Shown here one piece after another: positions 8,481-17,027 of a stretch of DNA of 64,000 nt. A program made the position numbers and the translations under genes. The notes under the pieces were generated by a model. That model searched no databases. It was not told the DNA's origin and was given only the letters and a program-made list of their open reading frames with translations. The DNA is taken from positions 6,170,367 to 6,234,366 of the forward strand of contig NZ_CP124543.1 in NCBI RefSeq assembly GCF_029953635.1. Direction: 5' to 3'. Every line of letters begins with the position of its first letter. Within the stretch, counting starts at the first letter, position 1. This DNA comes from Halotia branconii CENA392. GTDB taxonomy: Bacteria; Cyanobacteriota; Cyanobacteriia; Cyanobacteriales; Nostocaceae.

Positions 8481-11072
8481 CTAAGATGTAGTACTTTTAG
8501 ATTTAGCCTCCAAATTTTCTAAGCGGCTGACTAGTTCTTGGTTTTGTTGTTTGAGTTGATTGAGTTCCTCACGCAATTGACGCAGGGCGCTTTCTGTACC
8601 CACGTTCTTTTGCACATTCCCGATTGATTCATCAGCATAACGCCGGACACGCCCATCTGGTGTTTGATCAGCAAGCGATCGCAAAATCTTGATTGCTTTG
8701 GGAGTCTCCATTTGTGCCAAGGCTGTAACTACTGCTATTTGAGTTAAGAAGAAGGTTTCTCTAGCAAGTTCGGCTAATTTTTCTAAAATCCGTTCTAAAT
8801 TGACTGGATTTTGACCGACAGAAATCTTGCCCAAAGCCCGAATTGTAGCTAGGCGCAGCGGTTGGGGAGTACCAAGTCTGGTGTATTCAAGAAGTAAATT
8901 TAAAGCGGCTTCGGAGGTTTTGAGTTCAGCTAAACCTGCAACTGCACCACTGCGTACCACTTCATTCCAACCTGCTTTTTCTTCTAAAACGGATTTTAGC
9001 AGTTTGAGAACTTTTTCTTCTTTGGGCTTTTCGTCTAAATTTGCAGCTGCAATAGTCCCAATGGTACGAGCAGCCATTGCTTCGACGTAGTAACTAGGAT
9101 CGCCGTCCTGCACCAGTCCTTTGACAGCTTTGTAACTTTCATGGGTTTTGATTTGAGCTAGTGCTTCCACCACAGCGCGCCGCACCAGAGCATTTTGATC
9201 TTTCAACCCAGCAACTAATCCATCAAAGGCTTGATCTAATTTAACTTGGGCTAATTGTTTCGCTACTTCAATCCGCACACCCCAAAATAACTCGTTTTGG
9301 AGAGATGCTGATAAAGCTTTAGTCGCTTCTAACCCGCCTTTTTTGGCTAAAGCTGCTGCTGCATCAATACGAGAAATGGGATTAGGATCAAATTCTAACT
9401 GTGCTTTCAACTCTGGTAATGGATATTCCAAAGACACAGTTTTTAGGTAATGATTCCCCACATCAAAGCTAATAAACTGGGGTTTTTCTGCTAAAGGAAA
9501 GTAAAAGCTTTGTTCTTTTTCATGCACCCGCACTGTGAAAGTTTGCAGTGCTGCTACTTCTTGTTGTTGGCTGTAGCCAAAACCAATAGGAATTTTTAGG
9601 TCGAATAAATCTTTATCTGTAGTTGCTTGAGTTTGAGTTACTGTGATTTTTGCTAACTTTGCATCCCCATCCCAGGAGTAGGCGACTTTAAAATCAGGAT
9701 GACCGCCACGATAAACATACTGATCAAAAAGGAAGGTAAGATTACGCCCAGTTGACTTTTCTATTGCCCTGAGTAAGTCTACTGTTTCAACAGTTTTGTG
9801 GGCATTATCCTGGACAAATATGTGAATCGCCTGCCAAAACAACTCTTCTCCCAATTCCGCCCGAATCATGTGATAAACACAAGATCCTTTTTCGTAGATA
9901 TGGCGATCGTAAAGTTCAATGGCTTCACGGTAAACGTGCGTTACCATCGGTCGACGGTAGCGGCTACTATCTTCGCTTAAATAACTCCGAGCTTCTAATA
10001 ACCGATAGTATGCGGCTTCTTGTTGTCCATACTCATGTTCTGTCCACATCACCTCAGAATAGGAAGCCATTCCTTCTTTGATCCAAGCATGTGACCAATG
10101 TTTGATCACCAACAAATCGCCAAACCACTGATGCGCTAGTTCGTGAACAACTAAACTTTCGGTGTTGCGATTATCTAAGGCGGCGCGTTCATCCAGCAAA
10201 CATCTATCGGTTAATAGAGTTGTGGAAGTGTTTTCCATTCCTCCAAAGATAAAGTCATCAACACAAACTTGGGCGTATTTAGGAAAAGCGTAAGGATAGC
10301 CATACTTTTCACTCAAAAACTCCATCATGCGGGGAGTTTTGCCCATGCTGCGTTTAGCGTCTGATTCTCTTCCTTTTTCTACGTAGTAAGTGACTGGTTT
10401 TCCCTGCCATTCATCACGAATTTCTGCAAAGTCGCCTACTGCTAAAGTCATTAAATAAGTAGGATGAATTTGCTGTTGTGACCAGTGATAGATTTGACGA
10501 TCGCCATCTTTTTGAGTATCAATTAATTCCCCGTTAGAAATGGCAACTAGGTGTTTGGGAACACTAACACGAATTTCCGAAGTAGATAGTTGTCCTGGGT
10601 AGTCAAAACAGGGAAACCAAAAACGCGAGTCTTCGTCTTCTCCTTGAGTCCAAACTTGGGTGGGTTTATGGGGATAATGTTTATCTGGTTGAATAAAGTA
10701 AATACCGCGTTGGGGTTTTTCCACCGAGTAGGCGATCGCAATTAATAATCTTTTATTAATTTGGGTTGGTTGAGCCAGTTGAATCGATAGCTGTTCGCCA
10801 TCGTAATCAAAATTTTGCGCCACCTCGTCTACTTGTATAGACTGGATATTCAAATTGACAGCATCCAAAGTTAAGCGGTCAATACCATTACGGACAGGTA
10901 ATAGACGGATACTGCAAGTACCTTGGTAACTTTGGTGAGGAATATCTAAATTGAGGTCAAGAAAAATATGTTCTACCTGTCCGGGGCGATCAGGATTGTA
11001 GTGTGGTTTCGCTCCTGGTAGTTCAAAAGATCTGTGTCCGTTATTCTCTGTATCAAAATAAGACTGCGACAT
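8481..11072 (-). CDS. M1 family aminopeptidase with C-terminal HEAT repeats and coiled coil
   Basis: An 863-residue zinc aminopeptidase. The exopeptidase motif GGMEN is at about residue 270 and the zinc site HELAHQWFGDLL at about 305, with the second Glu in KEGMASYSE. The C-terminal 300 residues form alanine/leucine-rich helical repeats of HEAT or ERAP1-like type (KALSASLQ..., LVRRAVVEALAQI, RSGAVAGLAEL). They end in a predicted coiled coil with regularly spaced Leu (LRQLREELNQLKQQNQEL). The enzyme likely removes N-terminal residues from peptides in the cytoplasm. It stands alone, with no co-directional partner closer than 120 bases. Confidence 0.93.
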   Translation of the reverse strand: MSQSYFDTENNGHRSFELPGAKPHYNPDRPGQVEHIFLDLNLDIPHQSYQGTCSIRLLPVRNGIDRLTLDAVNLNIQSIQVDEVAQNFDYDGEQLSIQLAQPTQINKRLLIAIAYSVEKPQRGIYFIQPDKHYPHKPTQVWTQGEDEDSRFWFPCFDYPGQLSTSEIRVSVPKHLVAISNGELIDTQKDGDRQIYHWSQQQIHPTYLMTLAVGDFAEIRDEWQGKPVTYYVEKGRESDAKRSMGKTPRMMEFLSEKYGYPYAFPKYAQVCVDDFIFGGMENTSTTLLTDRCLLDERAALDNRNTESLVVHELAHQWFGDLLVIKHWSHAWIKEGMASYSEVMWTEHEYGQQEAAYYRLLEARSYLSEDSSRYRRPMVTHVYREAIELYDRHIYEKGSCVYHMIRAELGEELFWQAIHIFVQDNAHKTVETVDLLRAIEKSTGRNLTFLFDQYVYRGGHPDFKVAYSWDGDAKLAKITVTQTQATTDKDLFDLKIPIGFGYSQQQEVAALQTFTVRVHEKEQSFYFPLAEKPQFISFDVGNHYLKTVSLEYPLPELKAQLEFDPNPISRIDAAAALAKKGGLEATKALSASLQNELFWGVRIEVAKQLAQVKLDQAFDGLVAGLKDQNALVRRAVVEALAQIKTHESYKAVKGLVQDGDPSYYVEAMAARTIGTIAAANLDEKPKEEKVLKLLKSVLEEKAGWNEVVRSGAVAGLAELKTSEAALNLLLEYTRLGTPQPLRLATIRALGKISVGQNPVNLERILEKLAELARETFFLTQIAVVTALAQMETPKAIKILRSLADQTPDGRVRRYADESIGNVQKNVGTESALRQLREELNQLKQQNQELVSRLENLEAKSKSTTS

Positions 11073-11406
11073 TGATGTTTACTGACCTTTTAATCTGTGA
11101 AAAATTTGGCTTGATATATTTAAAAAATAACGCTATCTAGTTTATCTAAATTTATCTATGGGGTTTTCCCTGCTCTTTTTGTGACTTTAAATATCCTAGG
11201 ATAGCTTGCCAGCGCCAAGCGTGCTGCTTTTTTTGCTTATCATTTATGGATTTACTCCTCACCGCGTTGAAGTACTTTTTGAGTCATCTTATGTATTATT
11301 ACTAAGTTACTCAGTAAATACCGATAAAAAACTCCATACCACTTGCGGAAGGAATGCAAAGAAGGCAGGGGAGCAGGGGAAGAGGCAGGGGAGCAGGGAG
11401 CAGGGA

Positions 11407-11494
11407 GAAAAGGAGAAAGATTAAAGATTAGGTACACATCTTTAAATTCAAGGCATTTTCTTAACTTACCCCTCTGCACCCCGCACCCTGCCCC
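11407..11494. repeat. Dispersed repeat of about 85 bp, copy 1 (inverted copy at 53764-53842)
   Basis: The segment with GGTACACATCTTTAAATTC, AAGGCATTTT and the run CTGCACCCCGCACCCTGCCCC is repeated in reverse complement at 53764-53842 with few mismatches. A more degraded relative is at about 13333-13375. It lies in the 550-base gap between the M1 peptidase and the DUF3352 gene, which otherwise holds only low-complexity GCAGGGGA-type sequence. Confidence 0.85.
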
Positions 11495-11623
11495 AATTCC
11501 TCTTCTCCATGCCCCATGCCCAATAAAATAGAATCTTCCACCAACTTTCAATAATTCCGAGAATTTTATAATGACGTTTTTACTAACCTCGGTGACAATT
11601 TGAGGATTAAAGAGGACACAACC

Positions 11624-13312
11624 ATGCCTGAACGTAAATCAAAGTTTTTAATTCCTGCGATCGGTGCTGCCGTCTTGGTGACAGGAGGTGTAGTTACTTA
11701 CATGTATTTAAAAGGGTCTGCTGGTGATATTTCAGACGCTCTCGGCAGTGCTAAATTAGTACCTTCAACAGCACTAATGGCAACTTATATCACAACCGAT
11801 CAGCAGGCTTGGTCAAAGTTACAGCAGTTTGGCACTCCTGAAGCGCAGAAGTTACTAGCAAAAGGTCTAGAAGACTTTAATCAGGACATGTTTAAGGGTA
11901 GTGATATTTCTTATGAAAAAGATATAAAACCTTGGGTTGGTGGTGTGATGTTGGCAATGCTACCGCCAAACCCCACTAAACCCGCACAATTAAAAGAGTC
12001 TTCTAAAGAGGCGAATCCTACAATCAAATCAGAGCCAGAATCGAAGATTTTAATGGTAGTAGGAATCAAGGACAAAATCAGCGCTTTGAATTTTGCTAAA
12101 AAACTCAAAGAGCAAAAAAAAATCAAAAGTAAAGAATTTGACTATAAAGGTGAAAAAATTACAGAAACTCTAGAAGATGGCAAACCAACATATAGCGTAG
12201 TTTTAAATAATGACCACTTGGTGTTAGCTCCCGAAAAGCAAGCTGTAGAAAATGCCATTGACACCTTTAAAGGACAGCCTTCTTTTGCTAATAAAGAAGG
12301 TGCAGATAGTCTTTTGCATAAAAATGTAGATGTAAAAAATACTCTTGCCCAAATTTACGTACCAGATTATTCGGGTATGGTACAGCAATTAATCGCCGCC
12401 AGTCCTGAAGCAAAGCAACTGCCTCCACAAACATTGTCACAATTGAAACAAGTAAAATCTTTGGTAGCAGGTGTTGGCGTAGATGATGCCGGAGTGCGGC
12501 TAAAAGCGATCGCTAATTTAGATCCGCAATTAAATAAGTTTCAGTATCAAACAACTCCTGCCAATATTGTCAGGCAGTTTCCTGTTGATACCTTAGCTTT
12601 GGTTAGTGGCACTGGCATTAGCCGTGGCTGGACAACTCTAGTAGAACAGTCTCAAGATTATCCACAATTCAAACAAGTACTCGAACAGGTGCGAGGACAA
12701 CTGAAATTTGTTGATCTTGACTTAGATAAAGATATTTTTGGGTGGATGGATGGAGAATTTGGCTTTGGTGCTATTCCATCTAATCAAGGCGTGTTAGCAA
12801 GTTTAGGTTTTGGCGGGGCATTAGTATTTGACACAGGCGATCGCAAAACTGCGGAAGCTACCTTTACTAAACTGGATAATTTGGCAAAAGCACAAAGAAT
12901 TAACGTTGCTCAAAGAAATCTCGGCGGTAAAAATGTTACTGAATGGCAAATACCCCAACAAGGCGCTTTGTTAGCCCACGGTTGGCTAGATCAAGATACC
13001 GTCTTTTTGGCACTGGGAGGCCCCGTTGCTGAATCTTTGACAGTTGCCAAAAAATCATCTCTCGATACTAGCGACACTTTCAAGGCTGTGACTGGTTCTC
13101 TGCAAAAACCCAACGGTGGCTACTTTTACCTAGATATGGATAAAACCATGACTTTAGTAAATCGCTTTGCAGCACAAGGACAACCTCTCTCACCGCAAGC
13201 CAGCGCTATTTTAAGTTCAATTCGTGGTATTAGTGCTACTGCCACCAGCCCTGATAAGTCTATCAGTGAATTAGAGATGTTGTTAGCTCTTAAACCAAAA
13301 ACTGCAAATTAG
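11624..13312 (+). CDS. DUF3352 domain protein, membrane-anchored
   Basis: A 562-residue protein with an N-terminal membrane anchor (FLIPAIGAAVLVTGGVVTYM, residues 7-26) and a large extracytoplasmic DUF3352-type region. That region has repeated paired segments such as ALMATYITTD, ILMVVGIKD, LALVSGTGIS and GALVFDTGDR, and ends with ISELEMLLALKP. Function is unknown for the family. I chose ATG 11624 over the TTG at 11600 because AGAGGA lies 7-8 bases upstream and the anchor then begins normally. No co-directional neighbour. Confidence 0.85.
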   Translation: MPERKSKFLIPAIGAAVLVTGGVVTYMYLKGSAGDISDALGSAKLVPSTALMATYITTDQQAWSKLQQFGTPEAQKLLAKGLEDFNQDMFKGSDISYEKDIKPWVGGVMLAMLPPNPTKPAQLKESSKEANPTIKSEPESKILMVVGIKDKISALNFAKKLKEQKKIKSKEFDYKGEKITETLEDGKPTYSVVLNNDHLVLAPEKQAVENAIDTFKGQPSFANKEGADSLLHKNVDVKNTLAQIYVPDYSGMVQQLIAASPEAKQLPPQTLSQLKQVKSLVAGVGVDDAGVRLKAIANLDPQLNKFQYQTTPANIVRQFPVDTLALVSGTGISRGWTTLVEQSQDYPQFKQVLEQVRGQLKFVDLDLDKDIFGWMDGEFGFGAIPSNQGVLASLGFGGALVFDTGDRKTAEATFTKLDNLAKAQRINVAQRNLGGKNVTEWQIPQQGALLAHGWLDQDTVFLALGGPVAESLTVAKKSSLDTSDTFKAVTGSLQKPNGGYFYLDMDKTMTLVNRFAAQGQPLSPQASAILSSIRGISATATSPDKSISELEMLLALKPKTAN

Positions 13313-13459
13313 GAAATAGGGAATGGGGCAAAAGGGGCAGGGTGAAGAAAATACCTTGAATTTATCTAAAAATCTCTCTTTTTCCCTTTTTTCCTGAGTG
13401 TTGATAAAGTGCGATCGCCTACTCTTCATTTTAGAGAGCGATCGCTGTTTAGTTAGTAT

Positions 13460-13821
13460 TTAAGTTGCAGCTACAACTACACCTTGGCGCGCATTTCGTT
13501 TGCGATCGCTTTTGCGAGTTCCGCCAGCCATTTGATATTCATGGCTATCATGACCGTATTTGTAAGCAATACCACGTAAAATTCTATCAGAATAGTCTGC
13601 TAAATTTTGTTCATTTTCAATGATCTGGGTGAGTAAGACATCAATAGTCGAGAGAGTCGTATTGTATTTCTCTATATCTTGACGGAGATATTCAATTTGT
13701 CAGTATAATCTTTAACCGTTAATCCTTCGCCAATATCAAGAGATAAACTAATAGATTTAATGCTAGCTAGCCTGACTTCAGCTTTATCGAGAGTACGTGA
13801 GCCACGTTTCCTTCTTGCCAT
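13460..13821 (-). pseudogene. Frameshifted small conserved cyanobacterial protein (MARRKRGSRTLDKAE... type)
   Basis: Read on the minus strand from ATG 13819-13821, frame 1 gives MARRKRGSRTLDKAEVRL followed by about 40 more residues and then a stop. Moving by one base near 13695-13705 opens a second frame, starting around EYLRQDIEKYNTTL and running to a stop at 13460-13462 with the end GGTRKSDRKRNARQG. The two halves together look like one protein of about 120 residues of a type I recall as common in filamentous cyanobacteria (function unknown, basic ends, helical middle). Either it is a true frameshift mutation or a sequencing error. Confidence 0.72.
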
Positions 13822-14058
13822 AATTAATACTCATTCTTCTAATTTTCCATAATTCCATATTGGACAATTAGGGAAAAAGTTGTCATACGTAGAATTGTTG
13901 ATTTTTATTAAAAAACCAAAATTTCAGTAATTTACTTGGAAAGGCAGAAAGAATAATTTCTGCATTCTGCTTGGTGTCTTCTTAAAAGCATTTTTCTTTG
14001 ATTAAAGCTACATTCATATTTTGGAGAATTGGTGTAATTTCTATTTGCTTTAAAAAAG

Positions 14059-14310
14059 GAAGTTGCTACAACTTGCACGTAATACGTAAACGTTCAAGCT
14101 GTAGCTCTTGTAGGAAAAACAGAAGTTACTACAACTTGCGCGTAATACGCAAAGGTTAAAGCTGTAGCTCTTGTAGGAAAAACAGAAGTTGCTACAACTT
14201 GCGCGTAATACGTAAATGTTCAAGCTGTAGCTCTTGTACGAAAAACAGAAGTTGCTACAACTTGCGCGTAATACGCAAAGGTTAAAGCTGTAGCTCTTGC
14301 AAGGAAAACA
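14059..14310. repeat. Four tandem copies of a 63-bp unit with ABAB pattern
   Basis: Units begin GAAGTTGCTACAACTTGC at 14059, 14122, 14185 and 14248, exactly 63 bases apart. Units 1 and 3 share ...TACGTAAA-GTTCAAGCTG, and units 2 and 4 share TACGCAAAGGTTAAAGCTG, so the array arose by duplication of a 126-bp dimer. Units 2 and 4 carry the palindrome GCGTAATACGC. The plus-strand frame has a TAA in every unit; the minus strand is open for 89 codons but encodes a Cys/Ser/Tyr/Phe-rich sequence unlike a real protein. Probably non-coding. Confidence 0.93.
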
Positions 14311-14387
14311 GAAGTACAAATTGAATTTTGTTCCGCTTCTGTGCGAGTATCTAAATTTTTATTAATTTAACTATCAATTTATACTTC

Positions 14388-14417
14388 AAATACCAGAAGC
14401 GATCGCCTCTGGTATTT
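14388..14417. terminator. Hairpin with a HIP1 octamer in its centre, downstream of mscL
   Basis: Perfect 10-bp arms AAATACCAGA / TCTGGTATTT enclose A-GCGATCGC-C, itself a palindrome, so 28 of 30 bases can pair. On the minus strand it follows the mscL stop codon by 14 bases and is followed by TTGAAGTATAAATT. It is a likely terminator for mscL. Confidence 0.7.
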
Positions 14418-14431
14418 GATCTTTCTATTCC

Positions 14432-14863
14432 CTAAATCTCAGTATTGCGAGATTCTAATGTGTATGTCAGCCTATCCAATGCGTCAGTCAGTCTTTCTTG
14501 AGCTACAAGGTTAGGATCTGGTAGGGGATCTTCGGCGACGACTTCTTCTTGTCTTTTGAATTTTTGTAACGCTTTAATTGCCAAAAATAAGATCAAGGCA
14601 ATAATCACAAAATCAACGATCGCACCGAAAAATTGACCAATAGCAACTCCTGGGCCAATTGTGATTGTTCTCCAGTTCTTACCTCCTACAGCAATTAAGG
14701 GGTTAACTAGTGGCATAATCACATCTTCAACTAAAGAAGTGACAATCTTGCCAAAAGCACCACCAATGATTACAGCGATCGCTAAATCAACTACATTACC
14801 TTTGAGGGCAAATTCCTGAAAATCTCTCAGAAATCCACTCGCTCTTCTTCTTGCTCTTGCCAT
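14432..14863 (-). CDS. mscL: Large-conductance mechanosensitive channel
   Basis: A 143-residue inner-membrane channel that opens on hypo-osmotic shock. The N-terminal amphipathic helix (FLRDFQEFALKGNVVDLAI) leads to the first transmembrane helix VIIGGAFGKIVTSLVEDVIMP, the pore-lining signature of MscL. A second helix (FGAIVDFVIIALILFLAIK) and a charged C-terminal helix follow. Length is normal. The cytoplasmic tail has a longer linker (EEVVAEDPLPDPNL) than in E. coli. Confidence 0.96.
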   Translation of the reverse strand: MARARRRASGFLRDFQEFALKGNVVDLAIAVIIGGAFGKIVTSLVEDVIMPLVNPLIAVGGKNWRTITIGPGVAIGQFFGAIVDFVIIALILFLAIKALQKFKRQEEVVAEDPLPDPNLVAQERLTDALDRLTYTLESRNTEI

Positions 14864-15124
14864 AATTGACTATAAAAGAAGTTAGTTGTAATTTTTTTTT
14901 AAATGGCACTCAGCTTTTTACCAACTCCTGTGAGATAGATATTGCTGAGTACCCAAATCTTATCAGTCTGGGGTGAATCTCTTTGATAAAGATGTGTTGA
15001 GAGACATGAAGATGCATTTAGCCTATATTTGAAAATTCAACCGCCAAAAGAATGAGGCAGAAAAAACCCTAGACTAGCTTGCGGAAATTATGTCATAAGT
15101 AAAAAAGACTGTTCACGCAAACTT

Positions 15125-16045
15125 ATGACTGTTGCTGCACAAACCTCTCCTAACTTAGCTAGCCGTTTAGTTAATGGCATTTTGGCAATTAGACCCTTAG
15201 CCAACCTAGCCAAGCACCAAGCCAGACAAATGATGATTAAACGCGCCGAAAAAATTGGCGTACCTTGGACGAAAGAAGTACAGGAATTACAAGCACTAGA
15301 TTGGGCAACTAATCTAACTCAAGTCCAAAATCCTGAAATTTCCTACCCAGATTACTATCTCACCTCATTTCATGCATACGAAACCGGAAATCTTAGTTGG
15401 CAAGCTGCTTTTGAAGTAGAACCTGCTGCTCATGCTGTTCATGCTAAAATTTGGCAAGGTGCTAATGCTCAAGGCGATGCCAAACTACGCCAAAGTTACC
15501 ACGATATCGTCAAAAACTCTCTTCCCTATGCTCCACAAGATATCTTGGACTTGGGTTGTAGTGTAGGACTAAGTACTTTTGCCCTGCAAAAAGTTTATCC
15601 CCACGCCAAAATTACAGGCTTAGATTTATCTCCTTATTTTTTAGCCGTTGCTAACTACCGCGCCCAAAAGCGTCAGACTAAAATCAACTGGGTTCATGCT
15701 GCGGCTGAATCTACTGGACTAGCAAACGCTTCATTTGATTTAGTCTCAATTTTTCTGGTTTGTCACGAGTTACCACAATTAGCAACCCAACAGATTTTCG
15801 CTGAAGCAAGGCGTGTGCTACGTCCGGGTGGTTATTTGGCAATCATGGATATGAATCCTCAAGCTGAAGCTTATACAAAAATGCCGCCTTACATCTTGAC
15901 ACTGCTTAAAAGTACGGAACCTTATTTAGACCAGTATTTTGCTTTGGACATTGAGCAAACTATGGTTGAGGCAGGTTTCCAGACCCCCACAATTACCAGC
16001 AACAGCCCTCGTCACCGCACTATAATTGCTCAAGTGAGTGGCTGA
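15125..16045 (+). CDS. Class I SAM-dependent methyltransferase
   Basis: A 306-residue protein with a Rossmann methyltransferase domain from about residue 130: motif I DILDLGCSVGLST (about 140-152), an acidic motif II at ITGLDLSPYF, and RVLRPGGYLAIMDMNP (motif post-III). The N-terminal 120 residues are an extra helical region containing SYPDYYLTSFHAYETGNLSWQ, which I recall from a cyanobacterial/plastid group of methyltransferases of unknown substrate. The stop overlaps the next gene's GTG start by 8 bases, so the two are likely co-transcribed. Confidence 0.88.
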   Translation: MTVAAQTSPNLASRLVNGILAIRPLANLAKHQARQMMIKRAEKIGVPWTKEVQELQALDWATNLTQVQNPEISYPDYYLTSFHAYETGNLSWQAAFEVEPAAHAVHAKIWQGANAQGDAKLRQSYHDIVKNSLPYAPQDILDLGCSVGLSTFALQKVYPHAKITGLDLSPYFLAVANYRAQKRQTKINWVHAAAESTGLANASFDLVSIFLVCHELPQLATQQIFAEARRVLRPGGYLAIMDMNPQAEAYTKMPPYILTLLKSTEPYLDQYFALDIEQTMVEAGFQTPTITSNSPRHRTIIAQVSG

Positions 16046-17006
16046 TGTCTCTCTAGTGCTGTGGGCAGCAATTCCACCACTATTACTTTTAGGCTTTTAT
16101 TATTGCCGTGTTCAGTTTGCCCCTTTTTGGTTAAGGTTGATTTTATTATTTATCTTTGGGGCTGTATCTGGTTTTGCTGCCCTCGGCTTAGAATGGGTTT
16201 TTGAAACTGTCGCCAACTGGGTTGTCAATTGGCAAAATACCAGATATTTGCTTCCTGGTATTATCCTGCGGCAACTTGTAGAAGTCGGGCCAATTGAAGA
16301 AGGCTGCAAGTTGGTAGCGGTTGTTATCCCCACTTGTGTTTTCCAATGCAAATATCGATTACGACCTAGTAGCATCTTTTTGTTTACTATAGCCGTTGCT
16401 TTGGGATTCACTGCGGAAGAAAATTGGATTTATCTTTTTTACGGAACAGCATCAATTCTTGATCGTATTATCGGTACGCCAATTCACGCCTTATTCTCTG
16501 CACCTTGGGGATATGCTTTAGGAATATATCTTTCCTCAACAATACGGTTAAATCAAGATAAAAGGTTAATTTATAGGGCTTGGCTAAATTCTGTGATTTG
16601 TCATGCTTTAGTAAACGTTCTTTCTAGTGCTTGGCGTTATTCAACACCGATACGTTTCCTCAGCTATGGTTTATTTCCGTTGCTGTTGTGGATGTTTTGG
16701 CGAATAGAGCAGTTATTGCGAAAAGTACAAGGCAAACGTCCTATTATCGTGATTTCTGGGCATACGCCACAGCATCGTTATTGGCAACGGGGTTTAGTAA
16801 TGTTTGCTTTGATTCTAGGAGGAAATGCGCTTTTTGGATTGTTTCTATTAGCAAAAACTATTAGTCCTTTGAGTTCATCCCAACTTTTCCACTCTAATAT
16901 TTTGTGGTTTATACTTAGCCGTTTATTAATCAATCTAATTTTTGCAATTGTCGCTTGGTTAATTTACCGCTATTTGCGACATTCGTCCCGTCGTCATTAT
17001 CTTTAG
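16038..17006 (+). CDS. PrsW-like intramembrane metalloprotease (CPBP/PrsW type)
   Basis: A 322-residue polytopic membrane protein. The motifs EEGCK (about residue 86), AEENWIYLFYG (about 124), HALFSAPWGYALG (about 149) and CHALVNVLSS (about 188) match the glutamate pair and the His positions of PrsW-type intramembrane proteases. PrsW in Bacillus performs site-1 cleavage of an anti-sigma factor; the substrate here is unknown. The GTG start at 16038 lies inside the end of the methyltransferase gene (8-base overlap), implying translational coupling. Two C-terminal helices extend beyond the protease core. Confidence 0.83.
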   Translation: MADVSLVLWAAIPPLLLLGFYYCRVQFAPFWLRLILLFIFGAVSGFAALGLEWVFETVANWVVNWQNTRYLLPGIILRQLVEVGPIEEGCKLVAVVIPTCVFQCKYRLRPSSIFLFTIAVALGFTAEENWIYLFYGTASILDRIIGTPIHALFSAPWGYALGIYLSSTIRLNQDKRLIYRAWLNSVICHALVNVLSSAWRYSTPIRFLSYGLFPLLLWMFWRIEQLLRKVQGKRPIIVISGHTPQHRYWQRGLVMFALILGGNALFGLFLLAKTISPLSSSQLFHSNILWFILSRLLINLIFAIVAWLIYRYLRHSSRRHYL

Positions 17007-17027
17007 GATAGCTGGCAATTTATTTCA

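Noticed and set aside
14059-14310. Possible CRISPR array
   Set aside because: Units are directly abutting 63-mers without unique spacers, and no cas genes are nearby.
14050-14319. An 89-codon open frame on the minus strand across the tandem repeat
   Set aside because: It consists of four repeated 21-residue blocks rich in Cys, Ser, Tyr and Phe, with no ribosome binding site or family resemblance. It is a by-product of a 63-bp period.
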